A DNA stretch of 64,000 nt. It comes from Unio delphinus (lineage: Eukaryota; Mollusca; Bivalvia; Unionida; Unionidae). This document shows positions 19,082 to 55,420 of the stretch, piece by piece; the stretch's first letter is position 1, and each line of letters starts with the position of its first letter. The position numbers and the translations under genes are program-made. The DNA is taken from positions 37,229,815-37,293,814 of the forward strand of contig JAQISU010001235.1 of the NCBI GenBank assembly GCA_029339505.1, written 5' to 3'. The notes below the pieces were generated by a model. The model saw only the letters and a program-made list of their open reading frames with translations. It was not told the DNA's origin and searched no databases.

Positions 19082-19772
19082 ATACACGGGAAAGAGCGTC
19101 TGCAATTATATTATCTAGAAATAGCCTCAACCTTTAAACTTGTCCATGTCCCACAAAATGTCCTAAGAAAATCACACTAGCACGGCAGAACTCACTTTTA
19201 GATAAATTAACAGTCAGACATGCATCAGTGAGTCTGTCAAATAATTTTCTAATTGTTGCTAGATGTATGTTCTCTCCATGTTTCGTTGTAGATGATGACG
19301 TTACAATTTTCTAGACCAGAGATAAACAATTTTATGAGACGCTGAAATGGACTTTCTTTATATTGGTCTGGAGTCACAATGCTGAGATTTCCTTTGCTCT
19401 TTCCGTTAGTGGAATCTGCCAAAATCCTTTCAGAAGGTCAAATTTGGTGACATACTTGGCATTCCCAATTTTATCAATACAATCGTCAATTCTTGGTAAT
19501 GGGAATGAATCTGTTTTTGTCCCTCTGTTCACCTTCCTATAATCAGTGCACATACGGAAAGTTTTATCTAGTTTTGGAACAAGTATACATGGTGAACTCC
19601 AATCACTTTTACTGGGCTTGATAAAATCATTCTCCAGCGAATATTGAATCTCCTTTTTTAAGTATTCCTGTTTGAGTGAATTCATCCTATATGGATGCTG
19701 TTTAACAGGTTTGGAATTCCCAATTTCAACGTCATTAAAATTTTGTTTGTCCTTGTAAAAATATCTGGACAT
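19082..19772 (-). pseudogene. reverse transcriptase / RNase H remnant
   Basis: Open from 19772 to 19374, with RT fingers and palm start: KPVKQHPYRMN, WSSPCILVPKLDKTFRMCTD, then FPLPRIDDCIDKIG and KYVTKFDLLKGFWQIPL. It continues in broken frames to about 19082, with remnants VTPDQYK, LISGLEN-like and SKSEFCRA, ending in ADALSRV, the usual end of RNase H. The part carrying the catalytic YxDD is missing between the GLENCNV remnant and NETWREH, and most of RNase H is deleted. It cannot encode an active enzyme. Confidence 0.8.
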
Positions 19773-20032
19773 AAGTACTCATATAATAATAATAACTTTC
19801 AGTTCATTTCTTTCTTGCACTTGCAAATGTGAAAGTTTCTGGTCTAGATTTTTCATAATTTCTAAATTCCAACAATTTGTCGTTCCAATGTCAGTAGAAT
19901 CCGATGATATTTCTTCACTAAGTAGGACAGGTACAACTAAATTAATTACATATTTAACATGGCTATTTCTTTCAATACACTGGTACTCCTATAATTTATT
20001 TAGATCCCAGGAGCACTAATACTATACTTTAA

Positions 20033-20785
20033 CTAATTCATTTTCTTCGTAACTTTGTAAGGGCCGTAATACCTAATCTGAAGAAAAGTAAGAAGAATGA
20101 ACAAGAGTAACACAACTCCATTATCAGACTCAAAAGTTCTCTCCCTTGTAGTTCTTTCAAACCATAGTTTCATTTTTAACTTGAATTGCTGAATTGGGCA
20201 TTCGTTCATAACTTGCTGAAAAATTCCAGATATGAAGTTTGAACCTTGATCAAACTGAACAGATTTAGGAAGGCCATACTGAGTAAAAAATTTTGTCAAA
20301 GCTTTTACTATAGTTTTAAATTTTATATTCCTCAACGGAATAGCCTCTGGAAACCTTGTTGACGCACACATTATGGTCAACAGGTATTGGTTACTTGACT
20401 TGGTCTTAGGTAAGGGACCTACACAATCTACCATAATTCTACTAAATGGTTCGTCAAATGCAGGAATAGGTTGCAGATGAGCCTTACGTATCTTCTGATT
20501 GGGTTTTCCTACCATTTGACAAGTATGACAAGATCTACAGTATTTGACATCACTTTTGATTTTTGGCCAATAGAAGTGAGTCAAGATCTTGTGATGAGTT
20601 TTATTAATCCCTAAATGACCAGCCAAAGGAATTTCATGGGCCAGATTAAGTATTTCCTGTCTGTAAGGTTCTGGAACTACTATTTGATAGTTCACAGACC
20701 ACTCATCACCAGCAGGTACCTCTGGAGGTCTCCATTTTCTCATAAGAATTCCATTTTTAATGAACCTCAGTGGCTTCAGTCTCAT
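20033..20785 (-). pseudogene. integrase with deletion of the third catalytic residue
   Basis: 250 residues open. An H2C2 zinc finger is visible (HEIPLAGHLGI followed by CRSCHTC), then the catalytic core with the first Asp in MVDCVGPLP and the second in FDQGSNF. After PIQQFK the frame jumps to a C-terminal portion (WFERTTRERTFE, then RYYGPYKVTKK, a GPY/F-type block), so roughly 150 residues with the catalytic Glu are deleted. The frame has stayed open across the deletion. Confidence 0.8.
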
Positions 20786-21218
20786 TTATGGCCCTTTGAA
20801 ACAAACTGGAGATCTCAGGATCTTTTACCTGTTCGACGACAAGTGACTGTCGTTTATCACCCTGATTGAGAGAATGAGTTATTAAAAAAGGATCACTATG
20901 ATCAATACCTTCTGATTGATCCAAACAAAGAGTAAAAGTGACCTCATCAATAGCCTGACCTATACACGCGTCAGCTGAAGGAATACTGTCTTGAACATTA
21001 ACATAACCCTGACCCACGCAGGTGTCAGCAAAGGGAATACTGCCCTTTTCAACTTCATTCTCAAGAGCTTTCTTTGCCATAGCTCTGGTAACTGTACAAG
21101 CTTGAAATATATCAGGGATTTCTTTTTCAATTGGATCAACTTTCTGATCCAAATTAGGCTTGTCATTCTCAAGTGGATTAACCACAACCTTGTCCCCAGC
21201 TAAGTCGTTGCCTAGCAA
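20757..21218 (-). pseudogene. protease-integrase linker region
   Basis: Begins LLGND-type sequence (MLGNDLAGDKVVVNP), then CTVTRAMAKKAL, a linker seen between protease and integrase in Gmr1-like polyproteins. Overlaps the start of the integrase frame by 29 bases. Confidence 0.6.
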
Positions 21219-21254
21219 TAAATCGATGCCCTCAACGGGTAAAACCGAGACTGT

Positions 21255-21689
21255 TCAAATTTTCACAGGTCCTGACACTAAAACTGATGACAAATTTACA
21301 CAATGGAGAGGAACATTAACAAAGCCGCACTCTACTCCCTGAATAAGAACACTTTCATTAGAAGAAGACTTCTCAGAAAAAGGCAAAGTACCTGACAATA
21401 AAAGACTCTGAGAAGCTCCTGTGTCCCTTAAAATTTTAATAGGAGTGGGATTGGCTGAATCACCCAAGAGTGATATAGAACCCTTCGATATGAATGGTTC
21501 ATAATTCTGCATAATAAAATCAGACTGGAATTTATTAGACCCAACAAATGTATTGCTTTCAATACATGACTGTGACCTTGACCTCATGGAAATAAGAGCA
21601 TTTGGAACAGGTCTATCTTGATTCTGATGCCTATTTTTTAATTTGCAGCAATTAGAAATAACGTGTCCTTTTTCTTGCAAAATGTACAC
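21255..21689 (-). pseudogene. retroviral-type aspartic protease
   Basis: Contains KILRDTGASQSLLLSG; DTGAS is the catalytic Asp motif of retropepsins. The frame starts with the second half of a CCHC knuckle (GHVISNC), the first half (CTFCKKK) lying in the preceding frame, so a frameshift falls within the knuckle near 21660. Confidence 0.75.
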
Positions 21690-22549
21690 GTCGGAAGAGA
21701 CAAGGATCTAGAATCAAACTTCTCTGAAGTCTGATTTTTGAAAGTTGTGTTAGTTTGAGTTTTAGAAGGGCTTGAATTAGGCGGAAATAATTTTCTGCCA
21801 GAAAAGTGTTGAGTGGAAGTCTTGTTAATAAAAGGAACTTTATGTGTCAAAAATATTCGTCAGCAGCCCGAGCAGCATTTTCCAAGGTTTCAATCTTATG
21901 CTCATCAAGATAAGTTTTAACATCACTATGGACACAGTTTTTGAACTCTTCAATTAATATAATTTGCTTGAGATTTTGATAATCTTGTTTGACTTTTTTG
22001 GCTAAGCACCATCTATCAAACAACTGCTCTTTTTCTCTAGCAAATTCGACATGAGTTTGTCCAGCTTCTTTTCTATAATTTCCGAATTTTTGCCGATAAG
22101 CTTCAGGGACTAACTCATAACCACTTAGAATGCATTCTTTAACCACATCATAGTCACCACTTTGGTGAACAGACAGTAAAGTGTAAATCTCACCAGCCTT
22201 ACCAGTGAGTACACATTGCAATAACGGAGTCCAATACTCTCTTGGCCACTTTATATTTTCTGCAACGTTTTCAGAACGAATGAAGTATTTGTCTGCTTTT
22301 TTTTCTCTGAAAGGGAGCACTAATCTAATATTCCTTGCTAAATCAAAACTTAAATTTGGATTTGATGTATGAAGGTGTTTTTCACTTGCCAGCCCTATTT
22401 CTTTCATTTTAAATTGATATTCCCTTTCTTCCTTCTCTCTCTCTCTTTATCAATTAGTTTTTCTTGTAACCGAATGTGCATCTGCTCTTTTTGTAATTCA
22501 AATTGTCTTTCTATCTCCTCTTTGTCATATTGTAATTCTTTTTTGCTCC

Positions 22550-22609
<60 letters not shown>

Positions 22610-23093
22610 TTATATTGTAATTGTCTTTCTTTCTCCTCTTTGTCATATTGTAATTGTTTTTCTTTCTCCCTTTCCTGTCTCTCTCTCTGTCTCTCCTCTT
22701 TTTCATATTGTAATTGTCTTTCTTTCTCCTCTTTGTCATATTGTAATTGTTTTCTTTCTCCTCTTTTTCATATTGTAATTGTTTTTCTTTATCCCTTTCC
22801 TGAAATTCCAGCTTCTTCAACTCTAATTCCATCTTGAATTTTAATTCTAATTCCTTTATTTTAATGTCAGAGTCTGATGCAGACTTACTGACCGAAATCA
22901 AAGCATTTTTTTCCAAAACATTCTTTTCTACTAAATATTGGACCAAAATCATTTTGATATCTTGTTTCGTTAAAGAAGCCTTGACTTCAGAAAGATCATA
23001 TTTTCAGGCAAGTTGAATCAACTCATCCTTTTTGAAAAGATCTAATTGCTCCTGAGTAGGATTAGAAAGAAATATTTCTACTTTAGATTTCAT
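21638..23093 (-). pseudogene. gag
   Basis: The ATG is at 23093-23091 on the - strand; a premature TGA lies near 23006. A long charged coiled-coil region (22404-22952) contains a (GA)n tract translated as alternating Arg-Glu. A helical capsid-like domain follows (21847-22407), including DKYFIRSENVAENIKWPREY and GEIYTLLSVHQSGDYDVVK. A basic, Ser/Thr-rich segment leads to the CCHC zinc knuckle (CTFCKKK). Four frames are needed to read it all. Confidence 0.7.
22549..22604. repeat. (CT)n microsatellite inside gag
   Basis: An uninterrupted CT run of about 50 bases, with further CTCTCT bursts to 22700. In the gag frame it encodes Arg-Glu repeats. Confidence 0.9.
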
Positions 23094-23239
23094 TTTAATA
23101 CAAGCCTGTCAATCTCACTAAAGATTTTTTTTAAAAATTCAAAAACTAGGCGAATTCAAATTTAAAACATAAGTTTTCTGAAACAAATTGTAGCCAAATT
23201 CCAATTGATCCCAATCTAGGACGAGGATACCAATGTCTA

Positions 23240-24091
23240 TGTTACGTGCTTAGGCTCGAATAAACAGTAACAATGAAAGTGTGAAAATAACAAGCTTGTA
23301 AAAACTTAATAAACAATTTATTGAGCGCAAATATTTTCCAGAAAAGAAAAAAAATAAACTTACGGTTTTAAGAATCAATTCCAAAATTAATCCAAAAAAT
23401 AATTCAAAATATAATCCACTAGTGAAATTGCAAAAGTCCTGGTAATAAAATGTCCTAATAATTTCCATGTTCAAATCTTACTGAAGCATCCAAGATGGAA
23501 GACGATGTCACGTGATGAAGTCAGATCTGGTCTTATGAAATTCAATGAGCACAATTATTTTCCAGATAAAAAACAAAATAAATCCTTTAGATCCAAACAA
23601 ATTGAAATAATTTTCAGTAATTTAAAATAACTCAAACCAATACAACTTAATATTCTAACAGCCCAACTTCTACTAAAAAGTTCGCTCTAAAACATCATTT
23701 ATATACCTGTTTTTACGTAAACAAGGAAGATATCACATGATCTACAAGAATCTTTAGAACAAATTTACGTTCAAAAAATCTCGTACACACCGTATGACCC
23801 AAATGAGAATCAGTTATTTTTACTCTCAAGAACTAAAAATAGAAAGATGTTTATAATAAAGCTCCATAATATCCTTGGAATCAACCAATCATTTTAAAAG
23901 CTTGTTTACAACTCTGAAGCCAGGTCAGAAATGAGGTCAACATCTGGTGTTTATTCGTAGAGTACAGGTCATCCCACTTTCTAAAAAACTATCCCCCAAT
24001 GAATGAAGCTTAAACTTAAAATGTAAAATTTGAATCTGACAACCAAACAATTAAAAGAAAAATAAATGACTTAAATCAAATATACGTAACA
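23240..24091 (-). repeat. LTR (5' LTR of the element)
   Basis: 852 bases with the same TGTTACG/CGTAACA ends as the copy at 18122. Confidence 0.85.
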
Positions 24092-24867
24092 CTAGATAGG
24101 GTAAAAAGTTGGTGGAAAAATGTAGGTTGGGAAGAACATAAAAGAATCCAACTGACCTTTTCATGGCGGTTCAATTGACTTAAATAGAGGGTCATTCACT
24201 AAAGCCCGTTTGTTCATAATAGGCCGAACTGACCATGAGTGTCCGAACTTCCTCTAATAGGCCCAATACTGGGTTCCAATAGTCCCATGTTAAACTGTAA
24301 GGGCTCATTTCACATGGGATTTACCGTTTGGGTCGTAAGAGTTATACATGGGTCAACTAGAACACTTACCACTGAGGTCAGCCACTTGTAACACTGTTGC
24401 CATTTCCATGTTAGAACTATGTACCCATGAATTCCCCGCATAGATTTCGTCTCATTTGGTCTCATTTCCTCACATATTCCTACGTACGAAAGTAGATGCT
24501 ATTGAGGTTTGAAGGCCTTAAGAATTTCAACGATATGCAATAAAATTAAAATTTGTGTTTAGGTTACCTTTGAATTGGCCAAAGCAATGCAACTTTACAA
24601 AGTCTGAAAGTAAGTCAAATCGTTCAGCACATCATTGATGCTCATTGCCACACTGCTAAGTCTCTGAAATGTAAAGACATAAGACTTCGTCTGATTGGCT
24701 GATAAAATTAGCGATTATGGTAATAACATAGGTCACCAGAACACGAACCTTAAGCGGTCGTTATCAGATCTACACGTTGGACAGTGGGGATCTTATTTTA
24801 ATCAGGCTGAACAATTTTAGGCTTTTATCCTTAAACAATAGACGATTGGTTGGATATTTACCAATGG

Positions 24868-26865
<1,998 letters not shown>

Positions 26866-27079
26866 ACACAGAGTATATTGTTTATTTCCTGCTTAAATGA
26901 ACTCAAACGCATTGATTAAAGATATTTGAAATCTGTACTGTGATTGACCTTTGAATTTGACCTTTGACACAAGGTAACCAAGATAATGAGCAAAAAACTG
27001 AATCTCTTCCACGTGGTTTCCATATGATAACTAACATAGCAAGTTTGATGAATTTCTGCCCAGCCATAAATGTAGAGAG

Positions 27080-27369
27080 AAACCGCTCCTATGGTGTAAG
27101 TGGTTAGAGCGTCCGCCTCGGATGCGAGAGGTTGCGGTTTAGAACCCCGGCAAAGTCAGACGAAAAACTTGTAAAAATGGCCCAAGCAGCTGCCTCGCTT
27201 ACCCCAGAGCATTAAGAGGTTATTGTTAGTACTGGTCGGCCTGGTGTCGTGATAATGTAACTGAGTGGCGGGATGATGCCCCATGCTAGGCAGCACAATA
27301 AACTGCCGCACTGTGGACAACGTACTGATAAGACTGAAAATGATTAGAGAGCTACGTTAAAAATCTAAA

Positions 27370-27370
<1 letters not shown>
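27080..27370 (+). mobile_element. tRNA-derived SINE ending in (CA)n
   Basis: A tRNA-like head (GGTGTAAGTGGTTAGAGC with box-B-like GGTTGCGGTTTAGAACCCC) is followed by a body shared with 30350-30612: CAAAGTCA, GCATTAAGAGGTTATTGTTA, GACTGAAAATG and GTTAAAAATCTAAATCACAC. The 3' end runs into CA repeats (27371-27400) and CG repeats (27401-27415). Confidence 0.65.

Positions 27371-27415
<45 letters not shown>
27371..27415. repeat. (CA)15(CG)7 microsatellite, SINE tail
   Basis: CA run then CG run at the 3' end of the SINE. Confidence 0.9.
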
Positions 27416-27416
<1 letters not shown>

Positions 27417-27960
27417 TAAAGTGACAGGTGGAGAAATGGGCCAAAATACACAAGTTTGTATAACAATATCAAAAGGCCTTCCATGTGCTGATCTGCCATT
27501 AAATATCAACAGTTCAATCTCCTACATCTCATTTCCTTTCGGATTTCTCGCGAGTCGCTTGCCTCATCTGGCAAAGAAAGAGTCGCGCAATCTAGTAAAA
27601 TCATCCAGCTCCTACCTCGGCACAAAGTCGGGTTGCACCTTACGTACTGTGTCATAGTCATTCAATGAACGGAATGCTACACTCCATGGTCTCAGCTTGT
27701 TCAGGTAAGATAGATAGATAATACTCTGTTTTCATGATCTGAGAACAAATACTACTTACATTGTAGGACTACTACTTCAGTGTGCATTAGCGGGTATAAA
27801 CGTTTCGTAATCATCCACACATTCATCAACAAAACGTGTTATTAACGTTAAAACTTCCGGTTTGAATTGGATATGGTGCGTTATTAACCGTACTGGAAGT
27901 GATTGCGTCAAAGAAGAACCGCGGGCAGGAGAAGATTTTGAGGAAAACGTCGTCTGAAAT

Positions 27961-28190
27961 GATGCCTCCTTGCCGAGTGGTCCAAAGCGCTCTCCGTTAC
28001 GGATCACTGCCATCTCACTTGTCTGCGTGGGTTCGAGTCTAAGATTCGGCCAATGTGGGTATGTAAGAAAGCTTGCCAGTACCATCTCGTGGGTCGGTGG
28101 TTCGTTCCGGCCGTTCTTCCTCCACCATTAATACTGGCCGCCATGTATAGCTTATCTTGTGCTGAAAAATGGCGTTAAACCCTATAACAA
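27961..28190 (+). mobile_element. tRNA-derived SINE of a second family
   Basis: Head with box A GCCGAGTGGTCCAAAGCGC and box B GGGTTCGAGTCTAAG; the tail is GTGCTGAAAAATGGCGTTAA then ACCCTATAACA. The tail recurs inverted at 30268-30292. A head fragment lies at 8749. Confidence 0.65.
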
Positions 28191-28862
28191 CATTATGTAA
28201 GACGTGACAATTTGTGATATGATCTGTTTAAATAGTATCACTGAAGCCATATCAAATGCGTATGAATTAAAGAGCATATATGGAAACGTAAATATGTATA
28301 TTGTCATGTGCAAAACTACAACAAAATCGATATAACATTGCACACGTTTAAAAAAGGTACAATAAGGAGGTCGTATTTCATCACATGTTGTATGTAGTGT
28401 CCCTGACAGGCCGGTTTTAGAGTTTTCAGGTGGGGACAATAAATAAAAAAACAATAAGGTATTTAAAAGATCAACAGATTGAGCGCCAAGAACATCCTTC
28501 GCCTGCGGCGCAGTTGGTTCTCGAGCCTGATCCGCTTCCAGTTAGTGAAACCGAAACTAGGTCACGAGTGTTTCTGCAAATAACAATTCTCGATCTTTTT
28601 ATTCATATGTGTGTGTGCTTTCTTTTACCTGAAGCTAATTTTGTTTTCTGACAATTTAAAAAAAAAAAATTATACAGACGAGAACAAAGATATATGTGGG
28701 TCGGACTGTTTTAAGAAAATCCTCGGTCCCACGCCGCTCCTGAAAATGGAATGGTCGATCATTATCAAAACTGTTGAGAAATTTCTTTTTATATAGTATG
28801 ATCACAGGAGTCTGACGTTTTATCAATAAACAAAGTACGGCGAAATGACTGACAAAATGAAA

Positions 28863-29067
28863 TACCCTTACAGAGGCGTAGCTATGATATTTTGCGCCCG
28901 GGGACAAACTGTAAAATTGGCGCCCCAGCGATCTTGTGACCGATTTATTACCCTTGTTTACTTATTATAATGTAACGTTGTAAGCCTCATTTTGGCGCCA
29001 CTGTACCTTGGCGCCCGGGGACATATGTACCCCCCTGCCCCCACCTTGCTACGCCTCTGTACCCTTA
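28863..29067. mobile_element. hAT-like MITE with perfect 8-bp target duplication
   Basis: Terminal inverted repeats CAGAGGCGTAGC (28871-28882) and GCTACGCCTCTG (29048-29059) flanked on both sides by TACCCTTA (28863-28870, 29060-29067). The body is 189 bases, with two inner GGCGCC(C)-type patches and no ORF. An 8-bp duplication points to the hAT superfamily. Confidence 0.8.
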
Positions 29068-29220
29068 TCAATAATAGTCTGACGTTTTATCCTATGTCAC
29101 AATGGGTCATGGGGGTAATCTAAGGTATTTTTCTCGCTATGATTTTCTTTTTCTCCTTTAGATTATTTTTTTCTTCTTCACGTTAAGCTTGCGTCGCGCA
29201 CCTGTGATCATAGACCACAT

Positions 29221-29300
29221 GCACTTGATTCTGAGTAAATTCATGTATACACTCAACATATATGGTGAGTGTATACATGAATTTACTCAGAATCAAGTGC
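29221..29300. repeat. perfect hairpin, 35-bp arms
   Basis: Arms 29221-29255 and 29266-29300 are exact inverted complements (left starts GCACTTGATTCTGAG). The loop is 10 bases (ACATATATGG). It is not a known element. Confidence 0.9.
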
Positions 29301-30262
29301 CTGTGTCATAGACAGTAACCCGGCTTACATACAAGCCTCGGATTGGCCTTTGTATAATTTAATGAGTCAACGTCACTTGCGAAATCGTAAAAAAAAAATA
29401 AAAAAATGATAGCCCTCATTTTGATGAGGCCCCCACCCCAGATATCGGGCTCAACTTATTTTACATTTGCCTTCCCCCACTTCTGCTGCCTTGGCTGATA
29501 AATTCGCCTTTATTGACCTAGGCTAGTATCGTCCATTTTTACATCTTTAACTGGAAGAGACTGACTATTTGATTTAATTTTCTGTTTGAAGAATGTAAGA
29601 TTTTTAAAAATAGAAACTAAACAATTTCCTGCAAGTGTTCACCATTATGATGATATGGTAGCATTATTCGAACCAAATCGGCTACACTCTATGGGGTGAA
29701 AGCTATGTGTCCGAATGGTTATTCCCCGAACTCTGACAGACATTCATTGCCGTGCTTTGACAATGCTCTTTACATTTGTATTTTTTGTTAAAGGGTCTTA
29801 TTTGTGATCATGTGACCTTATTGTTCTGATCAAAGTGTAGTTGCGCCTTACTGTTTGTGAAAATCGGAAAAGATTGTGGGTTTTGCTAGTAACCCAGGAC
29901 ACACATACAACATAAGCTGCCAAAATAAAATGTAACCATTAAAAAATTAATACAATTTATAAAACATTTTTTTTCTGTAAGTACAAGAAAAGAGTTTTAA
30001 AAAAATAGAAAATTTAAACATTTTCTACTTGTATGGTTCAACCAAAGCTTTTTTTATCGACGTGAAAAGTGACTATATTTTACAATCATAAAATGAAACA
30101 CCATACAGAGATGAGTACATAATAATTCACATATTGCTAGTAGAAACGTGATTGGAGAGCGGGCAGCTAGGATCAGCAGTAAGCACTTGATGGAAAATTA
30201 AGGATTGGTCAAAGAGTCTTGTTCAGTGCTTCTTAAAGTGGGTCACATTTGCCTACTTTTTT
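29301..30262. other. intergenic, nothing recognised
   Basis: No supported ORF or repeat. Confidence 0.5.
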
Positions 30263-30612
30263 TTTTATGGTTTAACGCCATTTTTTCAGCACAATATACT
30301 TCATTGACCGCTTCAGTGGCAAAAATGGTTAAATCGCCCGCTGATAGGTCGCAGGATCGAACCCCAGCCAAGTCATACCACAGACTTTTAAAAATGGTAC
30401 TAATAGGTAGGTGCCTTGATTGGTGCTCGGCATTAAGCGGTTAGTGTTAGGACTGGTTGGCCTTATGTTAGCATAATGTGACTCGGTGGGACATCATGCT
30501 ACATGTCTGTGGCATAATTCCCAAGTGCTAGACAGCACTAAATTTACACACTGCAGACATTGTAGCGATATGATTTAAAAATTGTTTAAGATATGTTAAA
30601 AATCTAAATAAC
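30263..30612 (+). mobile_element. SINE related to 27080, with an inverted tail of the second family
   Basis: From about 30345 it matches the SINE at 27080 (box B GGATCGAACCCC, GCATTAAGCGGTTAGTGTTA, GATGATTT-type end, GTTAAAAATCTAAATAACAC). Its first 30 bases, GGTTTAACGCCATTTTTTCA onward, are the reverse complement of the tail of the 27961 SINE, so two SINE pieces are joined head to tail in opposite senses. Confidence 0.55.
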
Positions 30613-30615
30613 ACA

Positions 30616-31502
30616 CACACATCTACTTAAGTAATTACTTTGATTTTGAATTTATCACTTCAGTTGAAAATCGTATTACATTTAAAGTGACGAAGGTATA
30701 CATTTTTATTTATTACAGATAAGACTTGTCGAGTTATCTTCTTTTTAGAGATTTGTAGAGGAAAATGTTGCATCGTATTACATAATATCTGTTTTATCTA
30801 ATTTGTATCCATGACAGCATACTATATGTAGTTCATATAATATAAATCCAGGTCCATGATTTTATCAAATTCTTTTACATTTTATTCATGGCATTAAATT
30901 GTACTGATTATCTTTAGATTTTGCTTACGTGACTAGGGTTTTGTTTTAAGGGTATTAAAGAATGCAACATTGTTATAAATAGATGTGTGTCTTGACAGTT
31001 ACTAATAATAGAATTATTGGTAAACATGTTATGAGATTTGGCCATTATTTCAGTGGACTGTTCAGTGGAAATAAAAATAAAAAGTGCTCATTTTTGGACT
31101 ATATTATTATTCAGAAACTATTCAAAATTATTCAAAGAAGATCTGGACAATGCCATTTGATAAAACGATTCCTGGCAGTTCATTATACAGAACTTTTCAT
31201 TCTTTTGCACTTTAATATTACTCTGTCAGGATTATTTTGGATTTATTTTATAATACTCCAAGTTCCTCTCATTTTCAATTATAACTTTTATAAGTAAATT
31301 ATTTGTGAAGTTTTGCAAAACTTGTTGGATTTGTTTCTTTCTGTTACTTAGTTTATGACTATAGAGTCTCTCTCTCTTCTTCTCACTTATTCAATTTCTT
31401 ACTGTGTCTCTGATTTTTGTTTGTGTCTCACTACTTTAACTGTCCTGCATAGCATATTCATTGTCTGATATTTTTTTTGTCCTTCTTTATGTCTCCATAT
31501 AG
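30616..31502. other. upstream flank or first intron of the FA58C-GTPase gene
   Basis: AT-rich, no exon recognised. Exon 1 as listed begins at a splice acceptor, so a first exon with the start codon must lie somewhere upstream. The pyrimidine-rich tract before 31503 ends in CTCCATATAG. Confidence 0.4.
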
Positions 31503-55068
<23,566 letters not shown>

Positions 55069-55420
55069 TATTTTGAAGTTTCTTTCGTTTTGGGAGACAG
55101 CTGCATTTTGAGTTTTATCTTTGTCATAGGGGATAGAGTTTGCACAACAATAACAATTAATGATCTACTTTTCATTGAATCTGAACTTCATGCTTTAACG
55201 AGGTAACATGGATGACTAATTACACCAAAAATAAGAAATCCTGGTGCATTAAATTACACTTGACCCTCCTTAGAATGCCATTTACCAATACCTTGAACCT
55301 GTTCAGTCCTATCTTTATCATAATGTAATGGAAGCCATAAAGCATGAATTGTATTATAAATCAGGTCACCATATGTTGAGTTATGTGCCAGTAAGGCTGA
55401 CATCAGAGTAAATAAAAGCA
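55069..55420 (+). other. probable 3' UTR with poly(A) signal
   Basis: AATAAA at 55411-55416 (in GAGTAAATAAAAGC) is the first canonical signal after the stop, about 345 bases downstream. Another AATAAA lies near 55810. Confidence 0.45.

Larger units (their letters stand above)
18122..24091 (-). mobile_element. Gmr1-like Ty3/gypsy LTR retrotransposon, complete in outline, inactive
   Basis: Two LTRs in the same orientation (18122-18964 and 23240-24091) flank an internal region coded on the - strand. From its 5' end: gag (23093 down), a CCHC knuckle, aspartic protease with DTGAS, a linker, integrase with an H2C2 finger, an integrase C-terminal GPY block, then reverse transcriptase and an RNase H remnant. 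Integrase before reverse transcriptase is the order of Gmr1-like elements, not of standard gypsy. A polypurine tract (GGGGGAAGG on the - strand) abuts the LTR at 18965. The 5-base flanks (CCAAG and CTAGA) do not match, so no target duplication survives. Multiple stops, frameshifts and internal deletions, plus visibly diverged LTRs, show an old copy. Confidence 0.85.

Noticed and set aside
27100..27150. tRNA gene
   Set aside because: Boxes are present but the fold is degenerate, and it continues into a SINE body shared with 30350-30612.
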